Source of the DNA: Nocardia aobensis NBRC 100429
Lineage (GTDB): Bacteria > Actinomycetota > Actinomycetes > Mycobacteriales > Mycobacteriaceae
Direction: 5' to 3'
Assembly (NCBI RefSeq): GCF_000308375.1
Contig: NZ_BAFQ01000050.1
Coordinates: 1 to 46,134 of the forward strand
Length of the DNA stretch: 46,134 nt
The translations under genes and the position numbers were made by a program. Below, one piece after another: positions 25,863-34,798 of the stretch (positions are counted from its first letter, which is position 1; each line of letters begins with the position of its first letter). Under the pieces are notes generated by a model. That model was not told where the DNA came from and did not search any database. It saw only the letters and a list, made by a program, of their open reading frames with translations.

Positions 25863-26888
25863 GTGCCGAATTACGGAATGCCCGGAGTGGCGGTGGACAA
25901 GCGGCGCTCGCTGCTGGTCGGCGGGGTGGCGATCGCGGTCGTGGCCGCCGTCGCGATCGCCTCGCTGGCCTATCGCGGGCTGCGGTCCGACGACAGCCTG
26001 CGCATCGCCCTGCACACCGAGCAGATCGGTGACGGCGTGCTGGCCGGCACACCGGTGCGGGTGGACGGTGTGCAGGTCGGCGAGGTCGCGGCGATCGTGC
26101 CCGTCGACGGCGGGACCCAGCGAATCAGTCTGCGGCTGGACCGATCTCAGCTGCACGGCATCGACGACAGCCTCCGGGTGGACTACGCGCCGGCGAACCT
26201 GTTCGGTATCAGCGAGATCGAACTGCGGCCCGGCTCCGGCGGCGCCCCGTTACGCGGCGGGTCGACGATCGACCTGACCGGACAGCACGCCGACGCGGTC
26301 TACGACGCGACCATGGGTGGTCTGCTGCGCGGACTGTCGCAGACCGGCAACGCTCTGCTGACTCCGCAGATGGCCACGGTGATCGCCCAGGTCTCCAACG
26401 ATGTGCGGGGTTTCACGCCGCTGGCCCAGGCCTTGATCTCGGTGGCGCAGACCATCACCGACAACCAGACGATGCCCAGTTCCGAACTGGTCGGACGGCT
26501 CGGCCCGGCCTTCGACGGCGGCGGTCGCTTCGCGGGCGCGACCATCCAGGTGCTCGATCTGTTGCGCAATATTCCACGGCTGCAGGATCATCGGGGCTCC
26601 TACGACGCCGGAACCTCGGCGCTGACCGGTTCGGTGCTACCCGCGCTGGCCGGTCTGGGCACGCGTGCGGGATCCGAATTATCCGGCGCCACAGACACTC
26701 TGGCGCCGATGCTGGCGGTCCTCGCGCAGCTGGTTCCGCATCCGCAGCAATCCGGCGCCGACCTCGCCGAACTCGTGCGACGCCTGCGCGCCGGACTGCA
26801 CGACACCCCGGACGGCCCGGTGCTGGACACGGAAATCGACGTGCGCGGCGTGCCGGTGCTGGCACCGCTGCTGGGAGGAATCCGATGA
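25863..26888 (+). CDS. mceA: MCE family protein MceA
   Basis: The first of six MCE subunits. It has an N-terminal membrane anchor (residues about 16-35) and an MlaD/MCE domain (LRIALHTEQIGDGVLAGTPVRVDGVQVGEVAAI to about residue 130). A helical C-terminal region carrying the Mce tail domain follows, with alternating hydrophobic and Gln/Asn-rich segments. Six such subunits are thought to assemble into a tunnel across the periplasm. GTG 25863 is used; its stop overlaps mceB by 4 bases. Confidence 0.9.
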   Translation: MPNYGMPGVAVDKRRSLLVGGVAIAVVAAVAIASLAYRGLRSDDSLRIALHTEQIGDGVLAGTPVRVDGVQVGEVAAIVPVDGGTQRISLRLDRSQLHGIDDSLRVDYAPANLFGISEIELRPGSGGAPLRGGSTIDLTGQHADAVYDATMGGLLRGLSQTGNALLTPQMATVIAQVSNDVRGFTPLAQALISVAQTITDNQTMPSSELVGRLGPAFDGGGRFAGATIQVLDLLRNIPRLQDHRGSYDAGTSALTGSVLPALAGLGTRAGSELSGATDTLAPMLAVLAQLVPHPQQSGADLAELVRRLRAGLHDTPDGPVLDTEIDVRGVPVLAPLLGGIR

Positions 26889-27883
26889 AGGTCGGCGCCG
26901 CCGCCTGGCGGCTGGGTTTGTTCGCGGTGGTGATGATCGTCGTGCTGTCGGTGGTGTTCACCGCGATCAAGCGGCCCGTCGCGGGCGACACCGATACGCA
27001 TCAGGCGCTGTTCACCGATGCCAACGGGCTCAAGGTGGGCGACGACGTGCGCCAGTTCGGTGTGCAGGTCGGCAAGGTCGAGGACATCTCGCTCGACGGG
27101 GCACTGGCGCGAGTCCGGTTGTCGCTGAGGACCGATGCGCCGATCTTCGACAATTCGAAGCTCGCCATCCGCTATCAGAATCTCACCGGTCAGCGCTATA
27201 TCGATCTGCAACAGCAGCCGAAGCCGGGGACGCGGCTGCCGGCCGGCCGCACGATCGGCGTCGACCACACTGTGCCGTCGTTCGATGTGACGAGCATGTT
27301 CAACGGACTGAAACCGGTGCTGGCCACCATTTCCCCGGACGCGATCAACCAGTTCAGCGCCAGCATGGTCGCGCTGATCGAGGGCGACGGCACCAACGTC
27401 GAACCGGTGCTGGCCGCGATCGGGCGGCTCGCCTCCTACGTGGACAACCGTCAGCAGGTGATCGGCGCCCTCATCCACAACATGTCCGATCTGTCGCAGC
27501 GCGTCGGCGGGCGGGTGCACTACCTGGTGCCGCTGCTGGCCCGGCTGACCGACATCTTCGAGGCCCTGCAGACGAATATCGGCGGGCTCGCGCAGTTCGC
27601 GATGGCCGCGCCGTCGGTGCTGGGACCGTTGGACAGCCTGTTCGACGCCCTCGGGCTGCAGTCCGGCACCGATGTCGACGCGCTCATCCGGCGGCTGTTC
27701 CCCGACCCGGAAGAGGCCGTGGACGTCTTCGGCAAGTTGCCGGCCCTGCTCGGCGGACTGGACGCGGCCACACCGAAGCCGGTGGCGGGCTGGAAACCGC
27801 AGTGCTCCAAGGGAAATGCCGAAGTGCCGCAGGTGGTGCGGGTGCTCGTCGCGGGACAGCAGGTGGCGATATGCAACGGCTGA
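26885..27883 (+). CDS. mceB: MCE family protein MceB
   Basis: This 332-residue protein has an N-terminal transmembrane anchor (LGLFAVVMIVVLSVVFTAI), then the MCE domain (HQALFTDANGLKVGDDVRQFGVQVGKV), and a tail region ending in an ICNG terminus with two cysteines (QCSKG, then AICNG). ATG 26885 overlaps the mceA stop. The GGAGG site just upstream lies inside mceA. Confidence 0.9.
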   Translation: MKVGAAAWRLGLFAVVMIVVLSVVFTAIKRPVAGDTDTHQALFTDANGLKVGDDVRQFGVQVGKVEDISLDGALARVRLSLRTDAPIFDNSKLAIRYQNLTGQRYIDLQQQPKPGTRLPAGRTIGVDHTVPSFDVTSMFNGLKPVLATISPDAINQFSASMVALIEGDGTNVEPVLAAIGRLASYVDNRQQVIGALIHNMSDLSQRVGGRVHYLVPLLARLTDIFEALQTNIGGLAQFAMAAPSVLGPLDSLFDALGLQSGTDVDALIRRLFPDPEEAVDVFGKLPALLGGLDAATPKPVAGWKPQCSKGNAEVPQVVRVLVAGQQVAICNG

Positions 27884-28917
27884 ATCGGTTCGGGTCCGGC
27901 CTGTTCCGGCCACGGGATCGGCGCGTCGCGGACGCGGCGACCACTCGCCGCCGCGAAATCCGGCTCGGTATCGTCGGCGTCGCGCTCGTCGTGGTCTGCG
28001 CGGCCGCCGCGGGCATCCTGTACGTGGTGCCGTTCGGCAAGAAGACCTACAGCGCCGAACTGTCCGAAGCGCAGTCGGTGAAGGTCGGCGACGATATTCG
28101 CGTCGCCGGAATCCCGGTCGGCAAGGTGGAATCACTGGAGCTGCACCCGGATCGGGTGCGGATGCGGTTCACCGTCGATTCGGACGTCTTCGTCGGCGAC
28201 CGGTCCACACTCGACATCCGGATGCTGACCATCGTCGGCGGCAACTACGTCGCGCTGTTTCCCGCGGGCGATAAGTCGCTGGGCGACAGGGCGATTCCGA
28301 TGGATCGCGTGCGGCTGCCCTACAGTCTCGTGCAGACCTTCCAGGACGCGGCGCAACCGCTGCGGCAGATCGACGGCGACACGCTGCGCCGCAATCTCGC
28401 CGCCCTGGACACCTCGATCGAGGCCGCACCGGATGCGCTGCGCACGACGCTGAACACGCTCGGCACCTACGTCGACGCGCTCAACCGGCAGCGCACCCAG
28501 GTCACCGATGCGATCGCGGTCGCCGACGAATACGTCACCATGTACGACGGGGCCAAACACGATCTCGGCCGCCTGATGGTCAACGTCAACCAGATGGAGA
28601 CGTTGCTGGTCGACAAGCGCGCCGAACTGCGTGAGGGCGTGCGATTGCTGCGTGCGGTGATCGAGCGGGTGGCCGCGCTGGCGCCCACCTACGATTCGGC
28701 GCTGAAACCGAAACTCCAGCAGTTGAGTGAGGCACTGCCGCAGCTGGAAAAGCTCGGTGGCGAACTCGAGCCGGTGATCGGCACGGTGCAGAGCCTGCAG
28801 CAGAAGTTCGCGCAACTCAGCGGTGCGGACGACGCGGTGACGGTCGACCAGTCGGGGCAGACGGTCGGCGCGCCGGCCGCTCACCTGTGTATCCCGGTGC
28901 CGGGAAAGGACTGCTGA
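27871..28917 (+). CDS. mceC: MCE family protein MceC
   Basis: The 348-residue protein has a basic N-terminus (RLNRFGSGLFRPRDRR), an anchor helix (LGIVGVALVVVCAAAAGILYVV) and an MCE domain with SVKVGDDIRVAGIPVGKVESL. A long coiled-coil-rich segment (residues about 160-310) follows, and the C-terminus is LCIPVPGKDC. ATG 27871 overlaps the mceB stop by 13 bases, the largest overlap in the operon. The frame is open far upstream, but the MCE anchor fixes the start. Confidence 0.9.
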   Translation: MQRLNRFGSGLFRPRDRRVADAATTRRREIRLGIVGVALVVVCAAAAGILYVVPFGKKTYSAELSEAQSVKVGDDIRVAGIPVGKVESLELHPDRVRMRFTVDSDVFVGDRSTLDIRMLTIVGGNYVALFPAGDKSLGDRAIPMDRVRLPYSLVQTFQDAAQPLRQIDGDTLRRNLAALDTSIEAAPDALRTTLNTLGTYVDALNRQRTQVTDAIAVADEYVTMYDGAKHDLGRLMVNVNQMETLLVDKRAELREGVRLLRAVIERVAALAPTYDSALKPKLQQLSEALPQLEKLGGELEPVIGTVQSLQQKFAQLSGADDAVTVDQSGQTVGAPAAHLCIPVPGKDC

Positions 28918-30002
28918 TGCTGCACAAGCTGCTCGGTTCGCGGGCCTTCATGTCGATCGCCGGGACGGTGGCCGTCGTCGCGGTCGCGGTGTTCGGCTAT
29001 CTCGTCGCCTTCCAGCCGCTGAAGGCGACCACGGCCTACTGCGCGATCATGCCCGACAGCGTCGGGCTCTACCCCGGCAACCAGGTCACCATGCGCGGCA
29101 TCACCGTCGGGACGGTGAAATCCGTTGCCGTGCAGGGCAATGCTGTCAAGGTCGAATTCGACGTCGACACCGATCACCCCGTCCTCGCCGACGCCGGTGC
29201 CACGACCCTGTCGGACAGCATCGTGGCCTCCCGCGAACTCGCGGTGGTGTCCGGCGGCAAGGACACCGCGCGCTGGGATCCCGCCCGCTGCCTCACCAAG
29301 ACGCTGACCCCCAAGAGCATCAGCGACACCCTGAACGCGCTGGCCCAGCTGTCGTCGCAGATCCAGGGCCCCGACGCCGCGCACCCCGATGCGCTCGCCC
29401 GCGGACTCACCTCGCTGAACAACGCCACGGCGGGCACCGGACCGCAGATCAACGCGCTGGTGCAGAAGCTCGGCGCCGCACTCTCCGCGCCGGACGCCGA
29501 TATCGCCCATCTGGCAGGCATTTTCGATGCGTTCGCCTCGGTGTCCAAGGATGTGGAGGCGCACTGGGGTGAGCTGAAGACGATGCTCACCCGCCTGGGC
29601 CCGGTCCTGGACCAGGCCACCGAGGATCTGCTGCGGCCCGGCGCGGCGCTGTTCGACGGCCTCGGTCGGGTGCTGCCGATGCTCAACGACATCACCACCC
29701 TGTTCGGCGATCCGATCATGCGCGCCCTCGACGACACGGTCCCGCTGGTGAAGTTCCTGCGCGCGAGCGTGGGCTCACTGGCCCAGATGATCTCGCTGAC
29801 ACCGGTTCTCGCCCAGGTCGTACACACGGCCGGTGCCTCCGGCATCGGCTACGCCCCGCCGAAGGTGGCGATTCCGCAGGACCACGCCGACCAGGTGTGC
29901 GCGGCGATCGATGCCCTCGTCCCCGGGCGCTGCACGGCGGCCGACGGTCTGGCGAAGGTGGACATGGCGGCCCTGATATTCGGATTGGCAGGTGCGCGAT
30001 GA
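28917..30002 (+). CDS. mceD: MCE family protein MceD
   Basis: The 361-residue protein has an anchor helix (SIAGTVAVVAVAVFGYLVAF) and an MCE domain (YCAIMPDSVGLYPGNQVTMRGITVGTVKSV). The helical tail ends with a CAAIDALVPGRC segment. ATG 28917 shares a base with the mceC stop (TGATG), with GGGAAAGGA upstream. Its stop overlaps mceE by 4 bases. Confidence 0.9.
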   Translation: MLHKLLGSRAFMSIAGTVAVVAVAVFGYLVAFQPLKATTAYCAIMPDSVGLYPGNQVTMRGITVGTVKSVAVQGNAVKVEFDVDTDHPVLADAGATTLSDSIVASRELAVVSGGKDTARWDPARCLTKTLTPKSISDTLNALAQLSSQIQGPDAAHPDALARGLTSLNNATAGTGPQINALVQKLGAALSAPDADIAHLAGIFDAFASVSKDVEAHWGELKTMLTRLGPVLDQATEDLLRPGAALFDGLGRVLPMLNDITTLFGDPIMRALDDTVPLVKFLRASVGSLAQMISLTPVLAQVVHTAGASGIGYAPPKVAIPQDHADQVCAAIDALVPGRCTAADGLAKVDMAALIFGLAGAR

Positions 30003-31060
30003 GATTTCGGCGAATCACGCTCGGCTCGGCGATCGTCGTGGCGGCCGCGTTGTCGGCCTCCGGATGCGCGTTCGACCCCTCGTCGGTACCGGTGCCGGGA
30101 ACCACGGTGTCGGGTCCGACGTACCACGTGCGCATCGAGTTCTCGAATGTGCTGAACCTGCCGGCGCGCGCCAAGATCATGGCCAACGGCGCACAGCTCG
30201 GCACGGTCTCCGGGGTGACCGTCGTGAAACCGGGCGCCGCGGGTGGACGCGGTGGCTACGTCGTGGTCGACGCCGACATCTCGAAGTCGGTGCGCCTTCC
30301 CGCGACCACCGTCGCCGAACTACGGCAGAACACGGTGCTCGGCGATATCCACGTCGCGCTGACCACTCCGCCGAACGGTTTCGGCACCCTGCTGCACGAC
30401 GGATCCACGATTCCGGTGGCGCAGACGAAACCGCCTGTGCAACTGGAGGACACGATGGCGCTGGTGGCCGCGTTCACCCAGGGCGGTGCGGTGACACAGC
30501 TGCAGGACGTCATCGAGCAGTTCAATCGCACGCTGCCGCAGGATCCGGCGCAGACCGCCCGGATCTCGCACACCATGGCCACCGATGCCACGGATTTGGC
30601 GGACAACCTGGACCGCGTCGACGCGCTGCTCAACGGCCTGGGCACGAATGCGCAGGTGCTGCACGACATTCAGCCCGAACTCGACGACATCCTCAGCCGC
30701 ACCTCGGTCGATCAGATGAACGGCATCTCCGACTCCATCGTGGGCGTGACGAAGATCTTCGGTGGGCTGGGGCCGGTGGGTGCGTCGCTGACCTGGCTCG
30801 GGCCCGTGCTGCGTGATGCCGACGGGGCGGCCCGGGCGTTCGCGCCGTTGCTGCTCTCAGCCGGCCCGGTGGACCTGAGCCGGCCGTCGAATCTGCAGGC
30901 CGTCGTGGAACTGTTGCGCGACAAGGTGATTCCGTTCGTCGAACGCGGGCCGAAGGTGAACATCGTCGGAGTGCGCTCCGACGCGTCCGCGGACGTGCCG
31001 CCCGATCAGCAGACCGACCGCATCCTGGCGACCCTGCGGATGATCGGAGTGGTGCGATGA
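29999..31060 (+). CDS. mceE: MCE family lipoprotein MceE (LprN-like)
   Basis: The 353-residue protein has a lipoprotein signal peptide: an Arg-rich start, a hydrophobic stretch and a probable lipobox ASGC with lipidated Cys23. The fifth subunit of mce operons is the lipoprotein. The MCE domain follows (YHVRIEFSNVLNLPARAKIMANGAQLGTVSGV). ATG 29999 overlaps the mceD stop, and its stop overlaps mceF by 4 bases. Confidence 0.9.
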   Translation: MRFRRITLGSAIVVAAALSASGCAFDPSSVPVPGTTVSGPTYHVRIEFSNVLNLPARAKIMANGAQLGTVSGVTVVKPGAAGGRGGYVVVDADISKSVRLPATTVAELRQNTVLGDIHVALTTPPNGFGTLLHDGSTIPVAQTKPPVQLEDTMALVAAFTQGGAVTQLQDVIEQFNRTLPQDPAQTARISHTMATDATDLADNLDRVDALLNGLGTNAQVLHDIQPELDDILSRTSVDQMNGISDSIVGVTKIFGGLGPVGASLTWLGPVLRDADGAARAFAPLLLSAGPVDLSRPSNLQAVVELLRDKVIPFVERGPKVNIVGVRSDASADVPPDQQTDRILATLRMIGVVR

Positions 31061-32013
31061 GGTGGGGTGCGCTGACCTCGCTGGGCGGCATCGTCGCGAT
31101 CACCGTCCTGGGGGCGAGCTATCTGACCTTCGGCGTCGTCCGCGCCGACCCCTTCGCCGACTACCACCGAACCACCATGGTGCTGACCGATTCCGGTGGT
31201 CTGGGTGTGGGATCGCCGGTGCTGCTCACCGGACTCGAGGTCGGCCGCGTGACCGCCGTGCACCATACCGCCGCGGGTGTCGAGGTCGGCATGCGGCTGG
31301 CCGCGGACAAACGGGTGCCGGCAGACAGCACGGTGACCATCGAACATCTGTCGGCGCTCGGCGAACCGTATGTCGAATTCCGGCCCGTCTCGGGCGGCGG
31401 GCCGTACCTGCACGACGGCCAGCGCCTGGAAACGTCGAATGTGCGCATGCCGCTGTCCATTCCGGACGTCGCGCGGCTGGTCACCAAGACCATGAACCAG
31501 CTCGATCCCGAGGTGGTGGGCTCGCTGGTCGCCACCGCGAGCTCCGCGCTGAACGGCACCGACGCCGCGATTCCGAATCTGACCCGATCCGGAGATCTGC
31601 TGGCCGCCGCGATCATGAGCCGCAGCCCGCGAATCGCGGATCTGCTCAACAGCTTTCAGGCCGCGGCGGCCGACATCGAGTGGGCCGGCCCGGCCACGAG
31701 TACCGCGGCGCCGGCGTTCGTGCGGTTCACCCACGCCCTGAACGATCTGGTCGCGGCGGTGGGCCGGATGGTGGACGCGCGTCCCGCCGGAAGCTACACC
31801 GAGGGTAACGGTCTGGCGCCGTTCCTGGCGAAGCTGACCGACCGGCTCGCGGAACTCGGCCCGGAGCTGAAGTCCCTGGGGCCGGTGCTCGCGCCGCTCG
31901 CGGAGGCGACCACGAATGCCGCGCCGCGCATCGACATCTCCAGTCTGATCACGCAGGCCCTCGACGATGTGGGCACCGACGGAACCGTGCGGGTGCGGAT
32001 CAATGTCAAGTAG
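31057..32013 (+). CDS. mceF: MCE family protein MceF
   Basis: The last MCE subunit (318 residues) has an anchor helix (TSLGGIVAITVLGASYLTFGVV) and the MCE domain (MVLTDSGGLGVGSPVLLTGLEVGRVTAVHH). The C-terminal region is predicted helical and shorter than in many MceF proteins. ATG 31057 overlaps the mceE stop. The mas gene starts 22 bases downstream. Confidence 0.9.
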   Translation: MRWGALTSLGGIVAITVLGASYLTFGVVRADPFADYHRTTMVLTDSGGLGVGSPVLLTGLEVGRVTAVHHTAAGVEVGMRLAADKRVPADSTVTIEHLSALGEPYVEFRPVSGGGPYLHDGQRLETSNVRMPLSIPDVARLVTKTMNQLDPEVVGSLVATASSALNGTDAAIPNLTRSGDLLAAAIMSRSPRIADLLNSFQAAAADIEWAGPATSTAAPAFVRFTHALNDLVAAVGRMVDARPAGSYTEGNGLAPFLAKLTDRLAELGPELKSLGPVLAPLAEATTNAAPRIDISSLITQALDDVGTDGTVRVRINVK

Positions 32014-32035
32014 TACCACCGAGAAGGAGGACACC

Positions 32036-32668
32036 ATGTCGAACGACACTGGTACCGAACCGAAGCGGGCAGTCGACGCGGAGGCCGAGTCCTCCGTGCC
32101 CACCACCAACACCACCGAAACTGGGGTGAAACCCGCGAAAGCGCCTCGCACACTGTCGATCCGGCTCTCCACCGTGGTCACCGCGGCGGCCGCAGTGGCA
32201 TTGATCGCGTTGGCCGCGGTCTTCGGATCGCTGTGGCTGTCGGCGCGCGGCGATCTGCACGAGCGCGACGACCGGGCGGCGGCGCAGCAGCATGCCGAGC
32301 AGGTGGCCACCGATTACGCGGTCGGCGCCTCGAATATCGACTACCAGAACGTCGGCGCGTGGATCGGCAAACTGAAGGCCGGCACCTCGTCACAACTGGC
32401 GCAGAAATTCGACGCCACCGCGCCGAAGCTGCAGGAGATCCTGGTCCCACTGAAGTGGACCTCGTCGGCGACCCCGATCGCCGCCAAGGTGATGAGCACC
32501 GAGAACGGCCTCTACAAGGTCGACGTGTTCCTCAACGTCAACTCCACCAGCGCGCAGACGCCGCAGGGTGCGCAGACCACCGTCACCTACACGGTCGACA
32601 TCGACCCGGGCAGCGGCTGGAAGGTGACCGACGTCGGCGGGATGGCCGGGGCCCTGCCCAAGCAGTGA
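32036..32668 (+). CDS. Mce-associated membrane protein (Mas)
   Basis: This 210-residue protein has a Thr/Glu/Ala-rich cytoplasmic N-terminus of about 50 residues, one transmembrane helix (VVTAAAAVALIALAAVFGSLWL), and a C-terminal region with NIDYQNVGAWIGKLKAGTSSQLAQKF and VDVFLNVNSTSAQTP. This matches the Mce-associated proteins that stabilise mce transport complexes. AAGGAGGA precedes ATG 32036. Most operons have two such genes; here only one follows. Confidence 0.82.
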   Translation: MSNDTGTEPKRAVDAEAESSVPTTNTTETGVKPAKAPRTLSIRLSTVVTAAAAVALIALAAVFGSLWLSARGDLHERDDRAAAQQHAEQVATDYAVGASNIDYQNVGAWIGKLKAGTSSQLAQKFDATAPKLQEILVPLKWTSSATPIAAKVMSTENGLYKVDVFLNVNSTSAQTPQGAQTTVTYTVDIDPGSGWKVTDVGGMAGALPKQ

Positions 32669-32693
32669 CACCCCTGCGGAGCAGTAGTAGCGG

Positions 32694-33173
32694 TCAGTGG
32701 CCGGGCAGGACGCACACGGTGTCGAGTCCGAGCACGCGGTTGAGCCGGCCGAACGCCAGCCATGAGCCGATGCACATACTCAGCTCGACGATCTCGGCCT
32801 GACTGTAGTGCGCTCGCATCCGGGTCCAGAACTCGTCGTCCAGGTTGTGGTGATCGAGCACGTAGCGTTCGGCGTATTCGGCGGCCAGCCGGGTCCGATC
32901 GTCGAAGGAATCGGTGGTGCGCCATTCGGTGACGGCCTGGTCGAAACCGTCTTCGACCTTCTGCCCGTCGCGTTCGGTGCGCCAGTCCTGACAGAACAGG
33001 CAACCGTTGATCTGGGCGATCCGCAACCGCGCCGCCTCGAATTCACGAAGTCCGACGGTGCTGTGCGAGTAGACCGCCAGCGACAACTTCGAGGCGGCGG
33101 GCCCGATGCCCGGCACCATCTCACCCCAGACGTAGCCGATCGGATCCTTCCCCTCGGGGATATCGATGTTCAT
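32694..33173 (-). CDS. Carboxymuconolactone decarboxylase (AhpD-like) family protein
   Basis: The 159-residue protein has the CMD/AhpD core ARLRIAQINGCLFCQDWRTE, with a redox CxxC (CLFC) and an upstream EFEAARLRIAQIN helix. The usual His after CxxC is absent. It is a likely thiol-dependent peroxidase or a decarboxylase-fold protein. Its start overlaps the dehydrogenase stop by 4 bases, so the two are co-transcribed from the KstR2-like box region. Confidence 0.85.
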   Translation of the reverse strand: MNIDIPEGKDPIGYVWGEMVPGIGPAASKLSLAVYSHSTVGLREFEAARLRIAQINGCLFCQDWRTERDGQKVEDGFDQAVTEWRTTDSFDDRTRLAAEYAERYVLDHHNLDDEFWTRMRAHYSQAEIVELSMCIGSWLAFGRLNRVLGLDTVCVLPGH

Positions 33174-34264
33174 TGCGGTGTCCTTTCCGATGGGGCGCTC
33201 GCGAATCTGCCGACGGCGGGGCGCAAGGGAACGTCGAGGGCGTCATAGAGACCGGGCTCGGCCGCGGCCAGCCAGTCGATGGCGTTGACCAATCTGCCGA
33301 CGGCAGTGGCATTTCCGCCGGCGGCGCGGTTACCGCCCTCGGTCTCGGCCTCGACGGTCACCTCGATGCGCGGATCGCCCTCCACGATGATGCGATGCGC
33401 GCCCGCACCGTCGGGCGGCCGCGGCCAGTCCGGTGCGCAGTCGGGATGGATGCGGGTGACGTGTTCGATCACGATGCGCGGCCGGCCGCCGACCATGCCC
33501 TGCACCTCGAACCGCACCGCGCCCTGCGTGCCCGCCTCGAAGTCACCCATCGCCGCGGTGGTCACCGTGGTGTCGAGGGCGCGGCGGTCCAGCGTCTCGC
33601 GGATACCGTCGAGTTCGGCGCCCAGGGCGCGTGCCATCAGCCGAATCTGCCCGCCCCACACCATGGTCGGGACGCCGGGCGCGGTCATCGGCGGTTCGTA
33701 GTCCATCGGCTGCCCCATCCCGACCAGGTAACGCACCGAATCCGGCTGGTCGTAGGTGGAATAGTCGAAGATCTCCTGGCAGCGGATCGTGTCCACCCGG
33801 TGCCCCAGCCCGCTCACGAGCAACGGCAGCACGTCGTTGCCCCACCCGGGGTCGATCCCGGAGACGAACAGCGAACCGCCGCCGGCCGCGATCGCCGCCC
33901 GCACCGGCTCGCGCACCTCGGCGGGGGCGTTGCGGGGATCGTAGAGCGCGTAGAGCGCGGGCGTGACGACCACCGCGCCGGCGCGGATCGCGGTGACGAT
34001 ATCGCGCAGTGCGTCGTCGGGCCGGATATCGCCCGACGCGGCGTACACGACCGCGCGGGGATGGCGGTCCAGCAGGGCGTCGACATCGGCCGAGGCCGTG
34101 ACGCCGAGGTCGTGGTCGAGTCCGGCCAGCCGGCCCGCATCGCGCCCGACCTTGGCCGGATCGTGCACCAGCACCCCGGTCAATTCCAGTTCGGGATGTG
34201 CGTGCGCGGCCCGGATCGCGGCACGGCCGACATTGCCCGTACCCCAGACGATCGTCGAGATCAT
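33170..34264 (-). CDS. NAD(P)H-dependent amine dehydrogenase/dihydrodipicolinate reductase-like protein
   Basis: The 364-residue protein has a Rossmann start (STIVWGTGNVGRAAIRA), a substrate region with SGIDPGWGNDVLPLLVSG, and the DapB-like N-terminal domain. The family includes 2,4-diaminopentanoate dehydrogenase and many unassigned actinobacterial members. The start is fixed by the reading frame and the nucleotide-binding motif at ATG 34264, although the frame is open to 34633. A perfect KstR2-type site lies 13-26 bases before the start. Role in lipid or steroid breakdown is inference. Confidence 0.8.
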   Translation of the reverse strand: MISTIVWGTGNVGRAAIRAAHAHPELELTGVLVHDPAKVGRDAGRLAGLDHDLGVTASADVDALLDRHPRAVVYAASGDIRPDDALRDIVTAIRAGAVVVTPALYALYDPRNAPAEVREPVRAAIAAGGGSLFVSGIDPGWGNDVLPLLVSGLGHRVDTIRCQEIFDYSTYDQPDSVRYLVGMGQPMDYEPPMTAPGVPTMVWGGQIRLMARALGAELDGIRETLDRRALDTTVTTAAMGDFEAGTQGAVRFEVQGMVGGRPRIVIEHVTRIHPDCAPDWPRPPDGAGAHRIIVEGDPRIEVTVEAETEGGNRAAGGNATAVGRLVNAIDWLAAAEPGLYDALDVPLRPAVGRFASAPSERTPQ

Positions 34265-34276
34265 CCCACCGACACT

Positions 34277-34290
34277 AGCAAGCGCTTGGT
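34277..34290. promoter_or_regulatory. KstR2-like box (exact match) before the dehydrogenase
   Basis: AGCAAGCGCTTGGT matches AnCAAGnnCTTGnT at all ten fixed positions, with a 10-bp perfect palindrome CAAGCGCTTG. It sits just upstream of the leftward dehydrogenase start. Other actinobacterial TetR regulators of fatty-acid genes bind similar CAAGnnCTTG cores, so the exact regulator is uncertain. Confidence 0.55.
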
Positions 34291-34388
34291 TCCGTGTGGG
34301 CGTTTTGCGTGGGTCCGCGGGCCCCGCGTCCGGACATGAGGTCGCCGGCTGAGCTCCACGTGCGTGGACGTTCGGTATTCTGATCGGC

Positions 34389-34685
34389 ATGGCGATGCGG
34401 ATCCGTTCGACGGCGCTGATGCTGTGCGCCGTCGTGCTGTCCATCGTCGCCGTCACGGTTGTGCCTGCGGGCGAACCGAATTCGCTGCTGGTGGTCGGAG
34501 CCGCGGCGATTCTCGCATTGGCGGTGGTCGCCGCCTGTTCCGGCCGGATGCGGCCGGCGCCGGTCGCGGTCCACAGCGGGCCTCCCGGCTCCGCGCAGCA
34601 GCGGCGACGGGGTTCCTTTCTCCGACAGAGCAATCCGGATACGGCGGGCCGGGTGCGGCCCAGGGCACCGGGTCACCGGAGCTGA
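34389..34685 (+). CDS. DUF6412 domain protein, small membrane protein next to YidC
   Basis: The 98-residue protein has two hydrophobic stretches (ALMLCAVVLSIVAVTVV and LLVVGAAAILALAVVAAC) and an Arg/Pro-rich tail with FLRQSNPDTAGRVRPRAPGHR. This tail is the recognisable DUF6412 motif (F-x-x-x-x-PD-x-x-GR-x-RPRAPG). In other actinobacteria these proteins are encoded beside a YidC paralogue, as here. Function is unknown. Start ATG 34389 or the next in-frame ATG at 34395 both fit. Confidence 0.75.
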   Translation: MAMRIRSTALMLCAVVLSIVAVTVVPAGEPNSLLVVGAAAILALAVVAACSGRMRPAPVAVHSGPPGSAQQRRRGSFLRQSNPDTAGRVRPRAPGHRS

Positions 34686-34798
34686 TCGCGCGTCACCACG
34701 CCGGGGCTCTCGCCGGTCGAAGTGAACGCGCGGCTGCTCGGCCGACCCTGTTCACTCGCCCGTACCTGCACGGGTGCCTCGAAGTGAGGTGATATCCC

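Noticed and set aside
26665..27870. Upstream continuation of the mceC reading frame through mceA and mceB
   Set aside because: The frame is open by chance. The MceC anchor helix and MCE domain start only after ATG 27871, and the upstream translation is Arg/Ser/Pro-rich with no MCE features.
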